A DNA stretch of 64,000 bases from JALZKA01 sp963715405 (GTDB lineage: Bacteria > Actinomycetota > Thermoleophilia > Solirubrobacterales > 70-9), in contig OY970239.1 of the NCBI GenBank assembly GCA_963715405.1, positions 1,488,001 through 1,552,000 on the forward strand. Reading direction: 5' to 3'. The position numbers were made by a program, and so were the translations under genes. Shown here in pieces: positions 9,108 through 16,497 of the stretch. Within the stretch, counting starts at the first letter, position 1. Each line of letters starts with the position of its first letter. The notes beneath the pieces were generated by a model. The model was not told the DNA's origin. It worked only from the letters and a program-made list of their open reading frames with translations, and made no database searches.

Positions 9108-10040
9108 CCCGGCTGGGACCAGGCGACCGTCTGCGGCGACCGAATAAGCCGCGAGCGGCCCGTCGAGCGTGGTCTCCCCTTCTTCGGTGATCGAATACTC
9201 GCCGAGAACCGAGTCGCGCTCGGTGCCGTCGAAGTACGCGGCGATAACGGACGATCGGGAGAGCGGGTCGTCCGCGCGGTCGATCGCGGCGAGAACCGAT
9301 GCCATGGCCTCGTAGCCGTAGGCGGCCCAGGGACCGGGCTCGCGCCTCTGCACCTCCCGGAAGCGACCGAGCATCTCCTGGCCCGCCGGCGGCAGGGCCC
9401 GCGGATCGGCCGGCCCAGAGATGAACTCCTTGCCAAGTTCATTCGCAACGTCCTCGTCCGAGGGCAAGACGCGGGCGAAGGTCCGCTCACCCGTCGCCTG
9501 TGTGTCCTCTGGCACGGAGTCGTCGAAGGTCTCTTCGACGACGAGGTCTGTCGCGCCCGAGCCCGGCGCGACCTGGAGGATCCCGGCGGAGTTGGTGATC
9601 GGGACCGAGGTGCGGCTCGTCTGAGAATCGAGCTCGCCGATGTATGCGATCGAGGCCGAGTCCTCGGTGGCGGTGCGGGCGTTCCGGCCTGCCGCAACGG
9701 GATCCGAGCGGCTCTCGTTGCGCCCGGCGACGTCCAAATACTCGGCGCTCACGGCGATGCCGCCCGCCTCTGCGCTGGCCTCGTCAAGCGCGAGCCTGGC
9801 GCCGTCGGCGGCATCTTGGCCCTCGGCGCGCGCAGGCCCGGAGAGCGGAGCGCTGACGTAGATCGTGAGCTCTGGTTCGCCCTCGGCCTCCGGCTGCCCA
9901 CAGCCCGCAAAAAGGGCAATTAAGAGGAAGCTCGCAAGCGCGGGAAAGACCCTGCGCGCGCCTTTTTTCAATCGAGTGGAGGGTTGTCCGTGTATATGAC
10001 GTAGAACCCTCCACTCGTTTTCGGATCCGCCGGTTTGCAC
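9090..10040 (-). CDS. substrate-binding lipoprotein related to branched-chain amino-acid binding proteins, apparently lacking the second lobe
   Basis: Reading from GTG 10040 gives 316 residues. A hydrophobic segment followed by the lipobox LFAGC (Cys near residue 47) marks a lipoprotein. The mature part matches the Peripla_BP_6 N-lobe (IYVSAPLSGPARAEGQDAADG; later YIGELDSQTSRTSVPITNSAG), but after ERTFARVLPSDEDVA the text jumps to the family's C-terminal elements (ADPRALPPAGQEML, WAAYGYEAMASVLAAI), so about 100-130 residues of the second lobe are missing with no frame break. The GTG overlaps the pfkA stop (TAGTG), but the N-terminal 23 codons run through a 45-nt palindrome; TTG at 9971 is an alternative start giving a normal signal peptide. 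No ABC permease or ATPase genes are adjacent. Confidence 0.75.
   Translation of the reverse strand: MQTGGSENEWRVLRHIHGQPSTRLKKGARRVFPALASFLLIALFAGCGQPEAEGEPELTIYVSAPLSGPARAEGQDAADGARLALDEASAEAGGIAVSAEYLDVAGRNESRSDPVAAGRNARTATEDSASIAYIGELDSQTSRTSVPITNSAGILQVAPGSGATDLVVEETFDDSVPEDTQATGERTFARVLPSDEDVANELGKEFISGPADPRALPPAGQEMLGRFREVQRREPGPWAAYGYEAMASVLAAIDRADDPLSRSSVIAAYFDGTERDSVLGEYSITEEGETTLDGPLAAYSVAADGRLVPAGGREIR
9973..10017. repeat. 45-nt palindrome, copy 1 of the CGAGNGNAGG family
   Basis: CGAGTGGAGGGTT (9973-9985) pairs exactly with AACCCTCCACTCG (10005-10017) around a 19-nt loop. It lies between pfkA and the lipoprotein coding region. Being exactly 45 nt it preserves frame if the lipoprotein starts at 10040. 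Two other copies with changed but complementary bases are at 38380 and 46868. Confidence 0.75.
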
Positions 10041-11065
10041 TAGCCGAAGAAGACCTCAGCCTCGCGGTAAAGCTCCAGCGGAACGAGCTTCAACTCCTTG
10101 GTTGCCTCCGCCAGGTCCACCAAGACGATGTCGGTAGCCCTCAAGGAGGTCATCTTTCCCCAGGCTCCTTCGTGCGCGGCATCAATCGCGTGGATCCCAA
10201 AGCGCGTTGCCAGCACGCGATCGAACGCCGACGGCGTGCCTCCGCGCTGAACGTGGCCGAGCACGGTCGCGCGCGCTTCGTGCCCGGTCCGGGCGGCGAT
10301 CTCGCCCTCGAGCCAGGTGCCGATCCCGCCCAGCCTCGCGTGGCCGAAGGCATCCAGCGCCGATTCGTCGGCCGAGGGCATGCCGCCCTCCGGCAGAGCT
10401 CCCTCCGAGACGACGATAATCGGCGCGTACTGGCTCTCGAAGCGGCGCTCGATGTAATCGCATACGCGCTCGATCGAGAACGGGATCTCGGGAATCAGGA
10501 TCACGTTCGCGCCGCCCGCGACACCTGCGTGAAAGGCGATCCAACCCGCGTGGCGGCCCATGACCTCGACGATCAACGTGCGCTTGTGACTCTCCGCCGT
10601 GGTGTGGAGGCGGTCGATCGAGGTCATCGCGATGTTCACGGCCGTGTCGAACCCGAACGTGTAGTCGGTGGCGCCGAGGTCGTTGTCGATGGTCTTCGGT
10701 ACACCGACCACGTTGAGGCCTTCCTCGTGGAGGCGCGTCGCAACCCCCAGGGTGTCCTCGCCGCCGATTGCGATCAGGCCGTCGACCCCGTCGCGCTCGA
10801 GCGTCTTGCGCACACGGTCGATTCCCCCCTCCTCCTTCACGGGGTTCGTCCGCGACGAGCCCAGGATGGTCCCACCGCGCGGCAGGATGCCTCTCACGTC
10901 AGCGATCTCGAGCGGGCGCGACTCGCCCTCGAGGGGTCCCTTCCATCCATCCCGGTAGCCGGCGAACTCGTGCCCGTACTCGGCGACGCCCTTGCGCACG
11001 ATGGCGCGGATCACAGCGTTAAGACCGGGGCAGTCGCCGCCGCCAGTGAGGACACCGAGCTTCAC
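10040..11065 (-). CDS. pfkA: 6-phosphofructokinase, group III, with pyrophosphate-type residues
   Basis: 341 residues, intact. GVLTGGGDCPGLNAVIR at the N-terminus, PKTIDNDL with Lys124, MGRHAGWIA near 170 and GHVQRGGTPSAFDR near 280 define a phosphofructokinase. The sequence at 101-105 is GGEDT, so position 104 (which is Gly in the E. coli ATP enzyme) is Asp, and 124 is Lys rather than Gly. Asp104 plus Lys124 is the established signature of PPi-using enzymes such as that of Amycolatopsis methanolica, whereas actinobacterial ATP enzymes carry Gly104. A reversible PPi-fructose-6-phosphate 1-phosphotransferase is therefore likely (inference). ATG 11065 gives the canonical N-terminus. Downstream of trpA on the same strand. 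Confidence 0.93.
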   Translation of the reverse strand: MKLGVLTGGGDCPGLNAVIRAIVRKGVAEYGHEFAGYRDGWKGPLEGESRPLEIADVRGILPRGGTILGSSRTNPVKEEGGIDRVRKTLERDGVDGLIAIGGEDTLGVATRLHEEGLNVVGVPKTIDNDLGATDYTFGFDTAVNIAMTSIDRLHTTAESHKRTLIVEVMGRHAGWIAFHAGVAGGANVILIPEIPFSIERVCDYIERRFESQYAPIIVVSEGALPEGGMPSADESALDAFGHARLGGIGTWLEGEIAARTGHEARATVLGHVQRGGTPSAFDRVLATRFGIHAIDAAHEGAWGKMTSLRATDIVLVDLAEATKELKLVPLELYREAEVFFG

Positions 11066-11093
11066 TCGGCCGATGCTAGAGGTAGTGGCGGAG

Positions 11094-11255
11094 CTAGCGC
11101 TTGAGCGCTTCGAGCATCGGGTCCAGCCAGCGAAGCATGACGCCGTTGAACATCACGAAGAGGTAGAGCATCGCGGCGAGCGTGCCACCGGCGCCAAAGG
11201 CGTAGGCGATGACGGCGAGCATGATGCCGACCGCGTTGAAGATCATCAGGCGCAT
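11094..11255 (-). CDS. 53-residue membrane protein between trpA and pfkA
   Basis: An ATG at 11255 opens 53 codons ending in TAG (11094-11096). The product starts MRLMIFNAVGIMLAVIAYAF, has two hydrophobic segments (about residues 4-20 and 24-41) separated by GAGGT, and ends in a charged tail LRWLDPMLEALKR. It lies 12 nt downstream of the trpA stop on the same strand and 28 nt before pfkA, so it probably belongs to that operon. No family recognised. Its compact two-helix hairpin with charged end and neat fit between genes support a real gene. Confidence 0.6.
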   Translation of the reverse strand: MRLMIFNAVGIMLAVIAYAFGAGGTLAAMLYLFVMFNGVMLRWLDPMLEALKR

Positions 11256-11267
11256 CGGCGGCGAAGA

Positions 11268-12080
11268 TTATCCGACAGCGGAGCGGCTCATTGCCTCTCG
11301 CGCAGCTTGAATGAAGTCGCCGACTCGTTGCGCTGCATCGGAGGCGCTGTCCGCCTCTCCGGCCTCTCGCACCAACCGCGACCCAACGATGACGCCGTCG
11401 GCGATCGTGCCTACCTCAGCCGCCTGCTCCGGTGTGCCGATTCCGAATCCGACCGCGGCGGGGACGCTCGCGTCCGCCTGGACTGCGTGCACCAACTCGC
11501 CGAGCTCGGGCGGCATCTCGTCGCGCTCGCCGGTCGTGCGTGTGTCGGAGACGACATAGACGAAGCCGGTCGCCTCCCGGCAGATCTCGGCGCGGCGCTC
11601 CGGTGGAGTGGTCGGAGCAATAAGGGGGATCAGCGCGAGGCCTTTGGCGGCGAGCGCATCACGGACCTCGGTCGCCTCCTCGGGCGGAAGGTCGGGGATG
11701 ATCGTCCCGCACGTCCCCGCATCCGCCAGCCTCGCCGCGTATTGCTCGGCACCGCAGGCGAGCACCATGTTCGCGTAGACCATCGGGATCACCGGCACCC
11801 GCTCGGCGACCGTCTCGCCGATCGAAAGGACCGATTCGAAGGTGGCGCCGCCGGCGAGGGCCTTGGTTGCCGCGGCGTGGATCACGGGGCCGTCCGCGAG
11901 CGGATCGGAGAAGGGAACTCCGAGCTCGATCAGGTCGGCTCCTGCGTTCGCGTAACCCTCGATCGCGGCCAGGGAAGTGGTCTCATCCGGAAATCCGCCC
12001 ATCAGATAGGGCATGAGCGCAGCGCGCCCGTCTCCCCGAGCCGCCTCGAACGCCGCGGCGATCCTCTCGGTCCCGGTCAC
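11268..12080 (-). CDS. trpA: tryptophan synthase alpha subunit
   Basis: 270 residues. The catalytic Glu (LIELGVPFSDP near residue 49) and Asp (DPLADGPVIHAA near 60) are present, as is the phosphate-binding VGFGIGTPEQA near 210. It cleaves indole-3-glycerol phosphate to indole and glyceraldehyde 3-phosphate and channels indole to TrpB. Its start overlaps the trpB stop by 4 nt (12077-12080), indicating translational coupling. Confidence 0.97.
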   Translation of the reverse strand: MTGTERIAAAFEAARGDGRAALMPYLMGGFPDETTSLAAIEGYANAGADLIELGVPFSDPLADGPVIHAAATKALAGGATFESVLSIGETVAERVPVIPMVYANMVLACGAEQYAARLADAGTCGTIIPDLPPEEATEVRDALAAKGLALIPLIAPTTPPERRAEICREATGFVYVVSDTRTTGERDEMPPELGELVHAVQADASVPAAVGFGIGTPEQAAEVGTIADGVIVGSRLVREAGEADSASDAAQRVGDFIQAAREAMSRSAVG

Positions 12081-13264
12081 TGGTTATCGAGCTTGGCCAG
12101 CCGCTCCGTGGCCTCGGCGAGGTCCTTGTCGCCGCGGCCGCTGAGCGTCAAAAGGTCGTAGCCCCCATCCGGCGGATCCTCGTCCGCAAGCAGCCAGGCG
12201 ATCGCGTGGCTCGATTCAAGCGCGGGGATCAGGCCCTCGAGGCGCGCCGTCTCGCGGAACGCCAGGAGCGCGTCGGTGTCGGTGACCGAGACGTAGCGCG
12301 CACGGCCCGTATCGCGTAGATGAGCGTGCTGTGGTCCCACCCCGGGGTAGTCGAGCCCGGCCGAGATGGAATGCGCCTCGAGGATCTGCCCCTCGGCGTC
12401 GGCGAGGACGGCTGACAAAGCGCCATGGAGAACTCCCGTGGTTCCTGCGCTGAGCGAGGCCCCGTGCTTGCCGGAGTCGATGCCCTCTCCCCCGGCCTCG
12501 ACGCCGATCAGCTCGACGCCCGGATCGTCGAGGAAAGCAGTGAACGTGCCGATCGCGTTCGAGCCGCCGCCCACGCACGCGATCACACGAGCGGGCAGCT
12601 CGGCCTCGACCGAGAGCACCTGCTCGCGCGCTTCGTCACCGATCACGCGCTGAAGGTCGCGGACAAGCGCGGGATACGGCGCGGGGCCGGCGGCCGTGCC
12701 CAGGATGTAATGGGTAGTCCGCACGTTGGTGACCCAGTCGCGAATAGCCGCGCTGACCGCCTCCTTGAGGGTCCGAAGGCCGGCCTCGACGGGTTCGACG
12801 GTCGCGCCCAAGAGCTTCATGCGGTCAACGTTGGGAGCCTGTCGGCGCATGTCCTCGGTGCCCATGTAGACGACGCACTCGAGGTCGAGCAGTGCGCAGG
12901 CAACGGCGGTCGCGACGCCGTGCTGGCCCGCGCCAGTCTCTGCGATTACGCGGGGTTTCCCCATCCGCTTGGCGAGCAGCGCCTGCCCGATCGCGTTATT
13001 GATCTTGTGGGCGCCGGTGTTGGTGAGGTCCTCGCGCTTCAGGTACACGCGGCGGCCAACTCGCTCGGAAAGGCGGTCGGCGCGGTAAAGCGGCGTCGGC
13101 CGGCCGACGAAGTCGCGCAGCAGGCGACCGAGCTCAGTTGTGAACTCTTCGTCGTCACGCGCTTCGACCCAGGCGGCGGCAAGCTCGTCGAGCGCCTCCA
13201 CCAGAACCTCGGGAACGAAGCGGCCTCCGTACTCCCCGAAGCGTGTTTCGAGCGCGTCGCTCAC
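12077..13264 (-). CDS. trpB: tryptophan synthase beta subunit
   Basis: 395 residues, intact. PLP-binding segment EDLTNTGAHKINNAIGQA near residue 80 (Lys is the Schiff-base residue), AETGAGQHGVATA near 108, and the phosphate loop CVGGGSNAIG near 232. It makes tryptophan from indole and serine in an alpha2beta2 complex. Overlaps both neighbours by 4 nt (trpF upstream, trpA downstream). The start at 13264 gives the normal TrpB N-terminus. Confidence 0.97.
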   Translation of the reverse strand: MSDALETRFGEYGGRFVPEVLVEALDELAAAWVEARDDEEFTTELGRLLRDFVGRPTPLYRADRLSERVGRRVYLKREDLTNTGAHKINNAIGQALLAKRMGKPRVIAETGAGQHGVATAVACALLDLECVVYMGTEDMRRQAPNVDRMKLLGATVEPVEAGLRTLKEAVSAAIRDWVTNVRTTHYILGTAAGPAPYPALVRDLQRVIGDEAREQVLSVEAELPARVIACVGGGSNAIGTFTAFLDDPGVELIGVEAGGEGIDSGKHGASLSAGTTGVLHGALSAVLADAEGQILEAHSISAGLDYPGVGPQHAHLRDTGRARYVSVTDTDALLAFRETARLEGLIPALESSHAIAWLLADEDPPDGGYDLLTLSGRGDKDLAEATERLAKLDNQ

Positions 13265-14058
13265 GTCTCGACCCGTGGCTCGGCGGAGATGGGAGTCTGA
13301 ACAGTCGCCACGTCTCCGGCGCTTGCCTGAGCCTCGGCGGCACGCTCGGCCGCTTCCGCTTCACGCTTGGCGATGTCCTTCTCCATCGACTCGACGAAGT
13401 GGTCTGGCTCGTGGAGCGGTGGCGGGCCGGTCGGGCCACCAGCCTCCTCCGCTGCTACAGCGAAGGCAGTCATGAGCTCGTGGTCCTTGATCCCCGGAGC
13501 GGATTCGATCCCGCTGGCGACGTCGACCGCCCCCGGACGAGTCAAGTCGATCGCCTCGCCAACGTTCTCGGGAGTGAGGCCACCCGCCAGGATCAGCGGA
13601 ACATTGGAGCGGCGACGCCGAAGGAGCTCCCAGTCGATCGTGTGACCCGTGCCGCCTGGCATGTCCTCGCGGTAGGCGTCGAGGAGATGAAAGTTGACGC
13701 GGAACGAGCGCGCGAAATCGATGTCGGCGGAACTCCGAACCCGAATCGCCTTGATGACCCTGCAACCCGTCCGCCGGGTGACCTCATGGCAGAAAGACAG
13801 GCCCTCATCTCCGTGGAGCTGGACCATTGACAGGTGCTCGTTCTCAACCGCCCGGGCGATCTCGTCGAGGCTCTGGTCGACGAACACGCCGACGATCTCG
13901 AGCTTCCTGCGAAGTCCAGCGCCGATCTCAGCCGCCACCGCGTGGTCGCAGCGCCTGACGCTGCCCGCCCAGTGGTTCAGGCCAATGGCCCACGCGCCAA
14001 GCCGCGCCGCGTGCTCGGCATCGTCATACCTGGTTATGCCGCAGAACTTGACGCGCAT
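13261..14058 (-). CDS. trpF: phosphoribosylanthranilate isomerase with 55-60-residue C-terminal extension
   Basis: Residues 1-205 are TrpF: VKFCGITRYDDAEHA with the catalytic Cys near residue 6, VGVFVDQSLDEI near 57, VQLHGDE near 80, and the phosphate-binding LAGGLTPENVGEA near 158. Residues 206-265 form an extra tail, Pro/Gly-rich and then Ala/Glu-rich (EAEAAERAAEAQ), with no match to the barrel. A typical TrpF has about 200-210 residues. The enzyme carries out the Amadori step of tryptophan synthesis. It overlaps trpB by 4 nt. It is the first trp gene after the 7-kb accessory segment, so it must have its own promoter upstream or be reached by long read-through. The ATG lies in the 3' arm of a small hairpin. 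Confidence 0.94.
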   Translation of the reverse strand: MRVKFCGITRYDDAEHAARLGAWAIGLNHWAGSVRRCDHAVAAEIGAGLRRKLEIVGVFVDQSLDEIARAVENEHLSMVQLHGDEGLSFCHEVTRRTGCRVIKAIRVRSSADIDFARSFRVNFHLLDAYREDMPGGTGHTIDWELLRRRRSNVPLILAGGLTPENVGEAIDLTRPGAVDVASGIESAPGIKDHELMTAFAVAAEEAGGPTGPPPLHEPDHFVESMEKDIAKREAEAAERAAEAQASAGDVATVQTPISAEPRVET

Positions 14059-14074
14059 CCTCGGTCAAGGATGC
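14055..14074 (-). promoter_or_regulatory. hairpin sequestering the trpF start codon
   Basis: GCATCCT (14055-14061 on +) and AGGATGC (14068-14074) form a 7-bp stem with a 6-nt loop. On the minus-strand mRNA the trpF ATG and preceding AGG sit in the 3' arm. This could lower trpF translation unless upstream ribosomes open it. Seen in sequence; function is inference. Confidence 0.35.
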
Positions 14075-14252
14075 CACGCGACGCCTGTCGCGAACACGCG
14101 GTCATCTTCACGGTGGACTTTCGTTCACTCCCGATACGACCGGTGCGACGGTCGCGAGGAGTGGGGGACGGAGGCGGTCCGGTGCTCCTCCCGGATGACG
14201 GTGGCGATGCCGACTCGATCCCCTTGCTCGTGCTTTTCGTCCAAAGCGAGAC

Positions 14253-14654
14253 TTATTTAGGAGCGAGTCCCGCAGCCGCCAAGGCACGTGGGCGTTCGGG
14301 ATATAGCTCGGACCGAATGATCTCGCCGTTCCTAAACGTCAAGACGTTCCACCAACGGCCTTCGGTAGCAACTCGGCTTCCGCGGAAGTGGCCACGCTGA
14401 ATAATTCCGACAACAACCTTGTCGTCGGCGTCGAGGATCTCGATCGCTTGCATCGTGAGTCCCTCGGAAATCGACTTGACCCATGCGGTGGCCCATAGCC
14501 GCGCATCCTCGCCGCTGTACGCCCCGGCATCGGGTACGTCGGGGCTCGTGACGCAACTCGAAGTCATTTCTCCGAAATCCGTAAACGAGCCGAAGTCCCC
14601 GCGGGCAAACCTCTCGTATGTCTGGCGCGCGAACTCGACGTTCTCCTTTGACAC
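14253..14654 (-). CDS. SnoaL/NTF2-like protein
   Basis: 133 residues, intact. It opens MSKENVEFARQTYERFARGDF, the stereotyped start of the small NTF2-like proteins expanded in Thermoleophilia, and ends with FRNGEIIRSELYPERPRALAAAGL, the strand-and-tail pattern of that family (FRDGKIVRxExYxxxxEALEAAGL). The cone-shaped fold can bind small polyketide-like or steroid-like ligands, but no catalytic residues can be assigned. It is the first gene of the accessory segment after trpF and is on the same strand; its GC content is lower than that of the trp genes. Confidence 0.8.
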   Translation of the reverse strand: MSKENVEFARQTYERFARGDFGSFTDFGEMTSSCVTSPDVPDAGAYSGEDARLWATAWVKSISEGLTMQAIEILDADDKVVVGIIQRGHFRGSRVATEGRWWNVLTFRNGEIIRSELYPERPRALAAAGLAPK

Positions 14655-14680
14655 AAAGTGAAATCTAGCTCCGCTGACTT

Positions 14681-14700
14681 AGGTGCTTTCCATGCAAAGC
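14681..14700. repeat. GTGCTTT/AAAGC hairpin repeat, copy A
   Basis: AGGTGCTTTCCATGCAAAGC: GCTTT (14685-14689) pairs with AAAGC (14696-14700). It lies in the 225-nt gap between the SnoaL-like gene and the RTX gene. Nearly identical to the inverted copy at 20861 and similar to the copy at 21052. Confidence 0.6.
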
Positions 14701-14879
14701 GTCTCAACCATGCCCGTACAGACACCGGGGCGCGAGCGCACTCACCAAGATCGAGCGACCAGATTAGGGTTCCCTGAGGACACGTTCGCAACTCTCGAGG
14801 TCAACACGATCGACGGCATCAGCGACGACAGATCCTGGCCGGGGCCCAGATTGCCAAAGCACGATCGTCTATTCGACTC

Positions 14880-15590
14880 CTAGCGGTCCTCGCACCTAAC
14901 GAAGGTGTTGTTGTCCCCTCTGAGATTATCGCCGCTATCGTCGAAGCAGTCGTCGACCTCCGTGCCGCCGTCGTGGGCGTCACTGCCGTCGCCTCCTCGA
15001 AGCTGGTCGGTGCCGGGACCGCCTGCAATGTCATCGTCGCCGGCATCTCCGAATAGGCCTGAGCCCTCACCGCGGGACGCCGAGGGCGGCGAACCACCGT
15101 CGTCTCCTCGACGCCCGCCGCGCACATGTCGTCGCCGTTGGCACCATGGATCGAGTCGAAACCGTCGCCGCCGCGAAGGCGATCGTCGTCCTCGGCGCCG
15201 GCGATGCCGTCGTCGCCATCGCCGCCGCCTACCCGGTCGTTTCCGTCGCCGCCAGCGATCAAGTCACCGCCGCCGTTACCCCTGATGTGATCGTTGCCGG
15301 CGCCACCGGCAATCAGGTCGTCGCCCCCGAGGGCGCAGATGAGGTCGTCGCCGCCCACTCCGTCGATCGCGTCTTCTCCCTCGGAACCTATGATCACGTC
15401 GTCGCCCTCGGAATCCACGATCGAGTCGCCGCCGGGCTCCGCGACGATGGTTGCCTCGCTCTTGTTGCATGCGGTTGGCTTGGTGCCGCCGGCATCGCCG
15501 GCGTCGCTTGCCGTTGCGGTGAAGAGCAGGAAGAGCGCCAAGCCGATTAGGGCAAAGCTTGCCCCGGTGATGGAGAGTCTTGCGCGTCAT
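14880..15590 (-). CDS. secreted RTX-type (haemolysin-type) calcium-binding protein, frameshifted
   Basis: From ATG 15590 the start MTRKTL is followed, after a one-base slip near 15570, by a signal peptide (ASFALIGLALFLLFTATASDA). The mature part is a run of nonapeptide-like Gly-Asp repeats (GGDDLICALGGDDLIAGGAGN, GGDGNDRVGGGDGDD) that bind Ca2+ in a parallel beta-roll. A further slip near 15125 moves to the frame carrying GDAGDDDIAGGPGTDQL and the C-terminus FVRCEDR. Total about 235 residues. No catalytic domain is present, so a structural or surface role is likely. It is transcribed divergently from the MopE-like gene. Confidence 0.75.
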
Positions 15591-15699
15591 GTCCCCTCCG
15601 ATGGTTTGCTTGCTGGGCCACCCTATACCGTGGGCCCGCCCGGCTGCAAGCGGGCCGCGCATTCCGCGTCCGCCTTCTCTGCTTGAGCCACTTGCTGTT

Positions 15700-15721
15700 A
15701 GGTGCTTTGGACGAAGAGCAC
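15700..15721. repeat. GTGCTTT hairpin repeat, copy D (diverged)
   Basis: AGGTGCTTT followed 5 nt later by AAGAGCAC (15714-15721), which pairs with GTGCTT with one bulged base. It lies in the divergent gap between the RTX gene and the MopE-like gene and shares its first nine bases with copies A and B. Confidence 0.45.
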
Positions 15722-15844
15722 TAGCGCGCCTCGCGCCGTGAAGCGCTATAAGTGCCTAGCTGGGCCAAGGTCGATCATTGGCTGGCGACATAGTCCACAC
15801 GACCCGGGGGAAATCTACGACCGCTGTCCATGAAAGGACACACG

Positions 15845-16402
15845 ATGCAATCCAAAGGTGTGACCGTTTCGAAGCGACTAGCGCTCACGTTATGCGTGGT
15901 TGGGATGGCGGCAACTGTCGTTCCCCTCGCTGAGGCACATATCAAGAGCATTCCTTCCCAGCATCAGATGGGCTTCACGCCGGATGTAGCGAGCGACGTC
16001 TTCACTGGGACCGTGAGTTCGGCGGCGGGGGCGTGTGAACGCAATCGGTCAATCAATCTTTTCCGGCAAGGTCCGGCGACGTCTCCGTCCCTGACACGGC
16101 TGTTGAAACGGCGGTCACGAACTCGGATGGCGTCTGGTCACGGGGTTTCAGTAACGTGCTGGAAGGCCGCTACTACGCCGTGGCGGCGAGAAAGGTGGTC
16201 AAGCGCCCGGGTCATAGGGCACATCTGCGACGCGGCGAAGTCGAACACGGTCACCGTCGAGGTGGACCCGGCGGATCAGGACGGTGACGGTGACGGCTTC
16301 ACGCCGAACCAAGGTGATTGTGACGATGCTGACATAGAAGTCTTTCCCGGCCAGACCGAGATTGAGACCTCCATCGACGATCGATATGCCATGGCGATGT
16401 AG
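15845..16402 (+). CDS. secreted protein with MopE-type putative metal-binding motif, frameshifted
   Basis: ATG 15845 is preferred over ATG 15830 because GAAAGGA lies at ribosome-binding distance. A signal peptide ends LAEAHIK near residue 32. The middle region slips frame near 16070 (continuing VPDTAVETAVTNSDGVWSR and NVLEGRYYAVAARK, a carboxypeptidase-regulatory or bacterial Ig-like beta strand pattern) and back near 16215. The C-terminus carries DGDGDGFTPNQGDCDDADIE followed by VFPGQTE, the MopE/PF11617 motif (DGDG...GDCDD...PG.E) that presumably coordinates Ca2+ or another metal. About 185 residues. Function unknown; probably extracellular. Confidence 0.65.
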   Translation: MQSKGVTVSKRLALTLCVVGMAATVVPLAEAHIKSIPSQHQMGFTPDVASDVFTGTVSSAAGACERNRSINLFRQGPATSPSLTRLLKRRSRTRMASGHGVSVTCWKAATTPWRRERWSSARVIGHICDAAKSNTVTVEVDPADQDGDGDGFTPNQGDCDDADIEVFPGQTEIETSIDDRYAMAM

Positions 16403-16497
16403 ACGAGCGGCTCTTTAACCGGCTCCCAACACCCCGAAGAACCGAGCGGTCAGTGCGCTTCGGGACGTATAGACGAAGTCGCCGGCCGCCATTAGGG

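Noticed and set aside
15146..15550. Plus-strand open frame rich in Val, Ala and Asp
   Set aside because: It is the antisense reading of the RTX Gly-Asp repeats; the same happens at 58186-58485.
14890..15710. GTTAGGT and ACCTAAC sequences resembling integron attC core sites around the RTX gene
   Set aside because: One lies inside the RTX coding sequence (codons for FVRCE), the spacing is far too large for an attC site, and no integrase is present.
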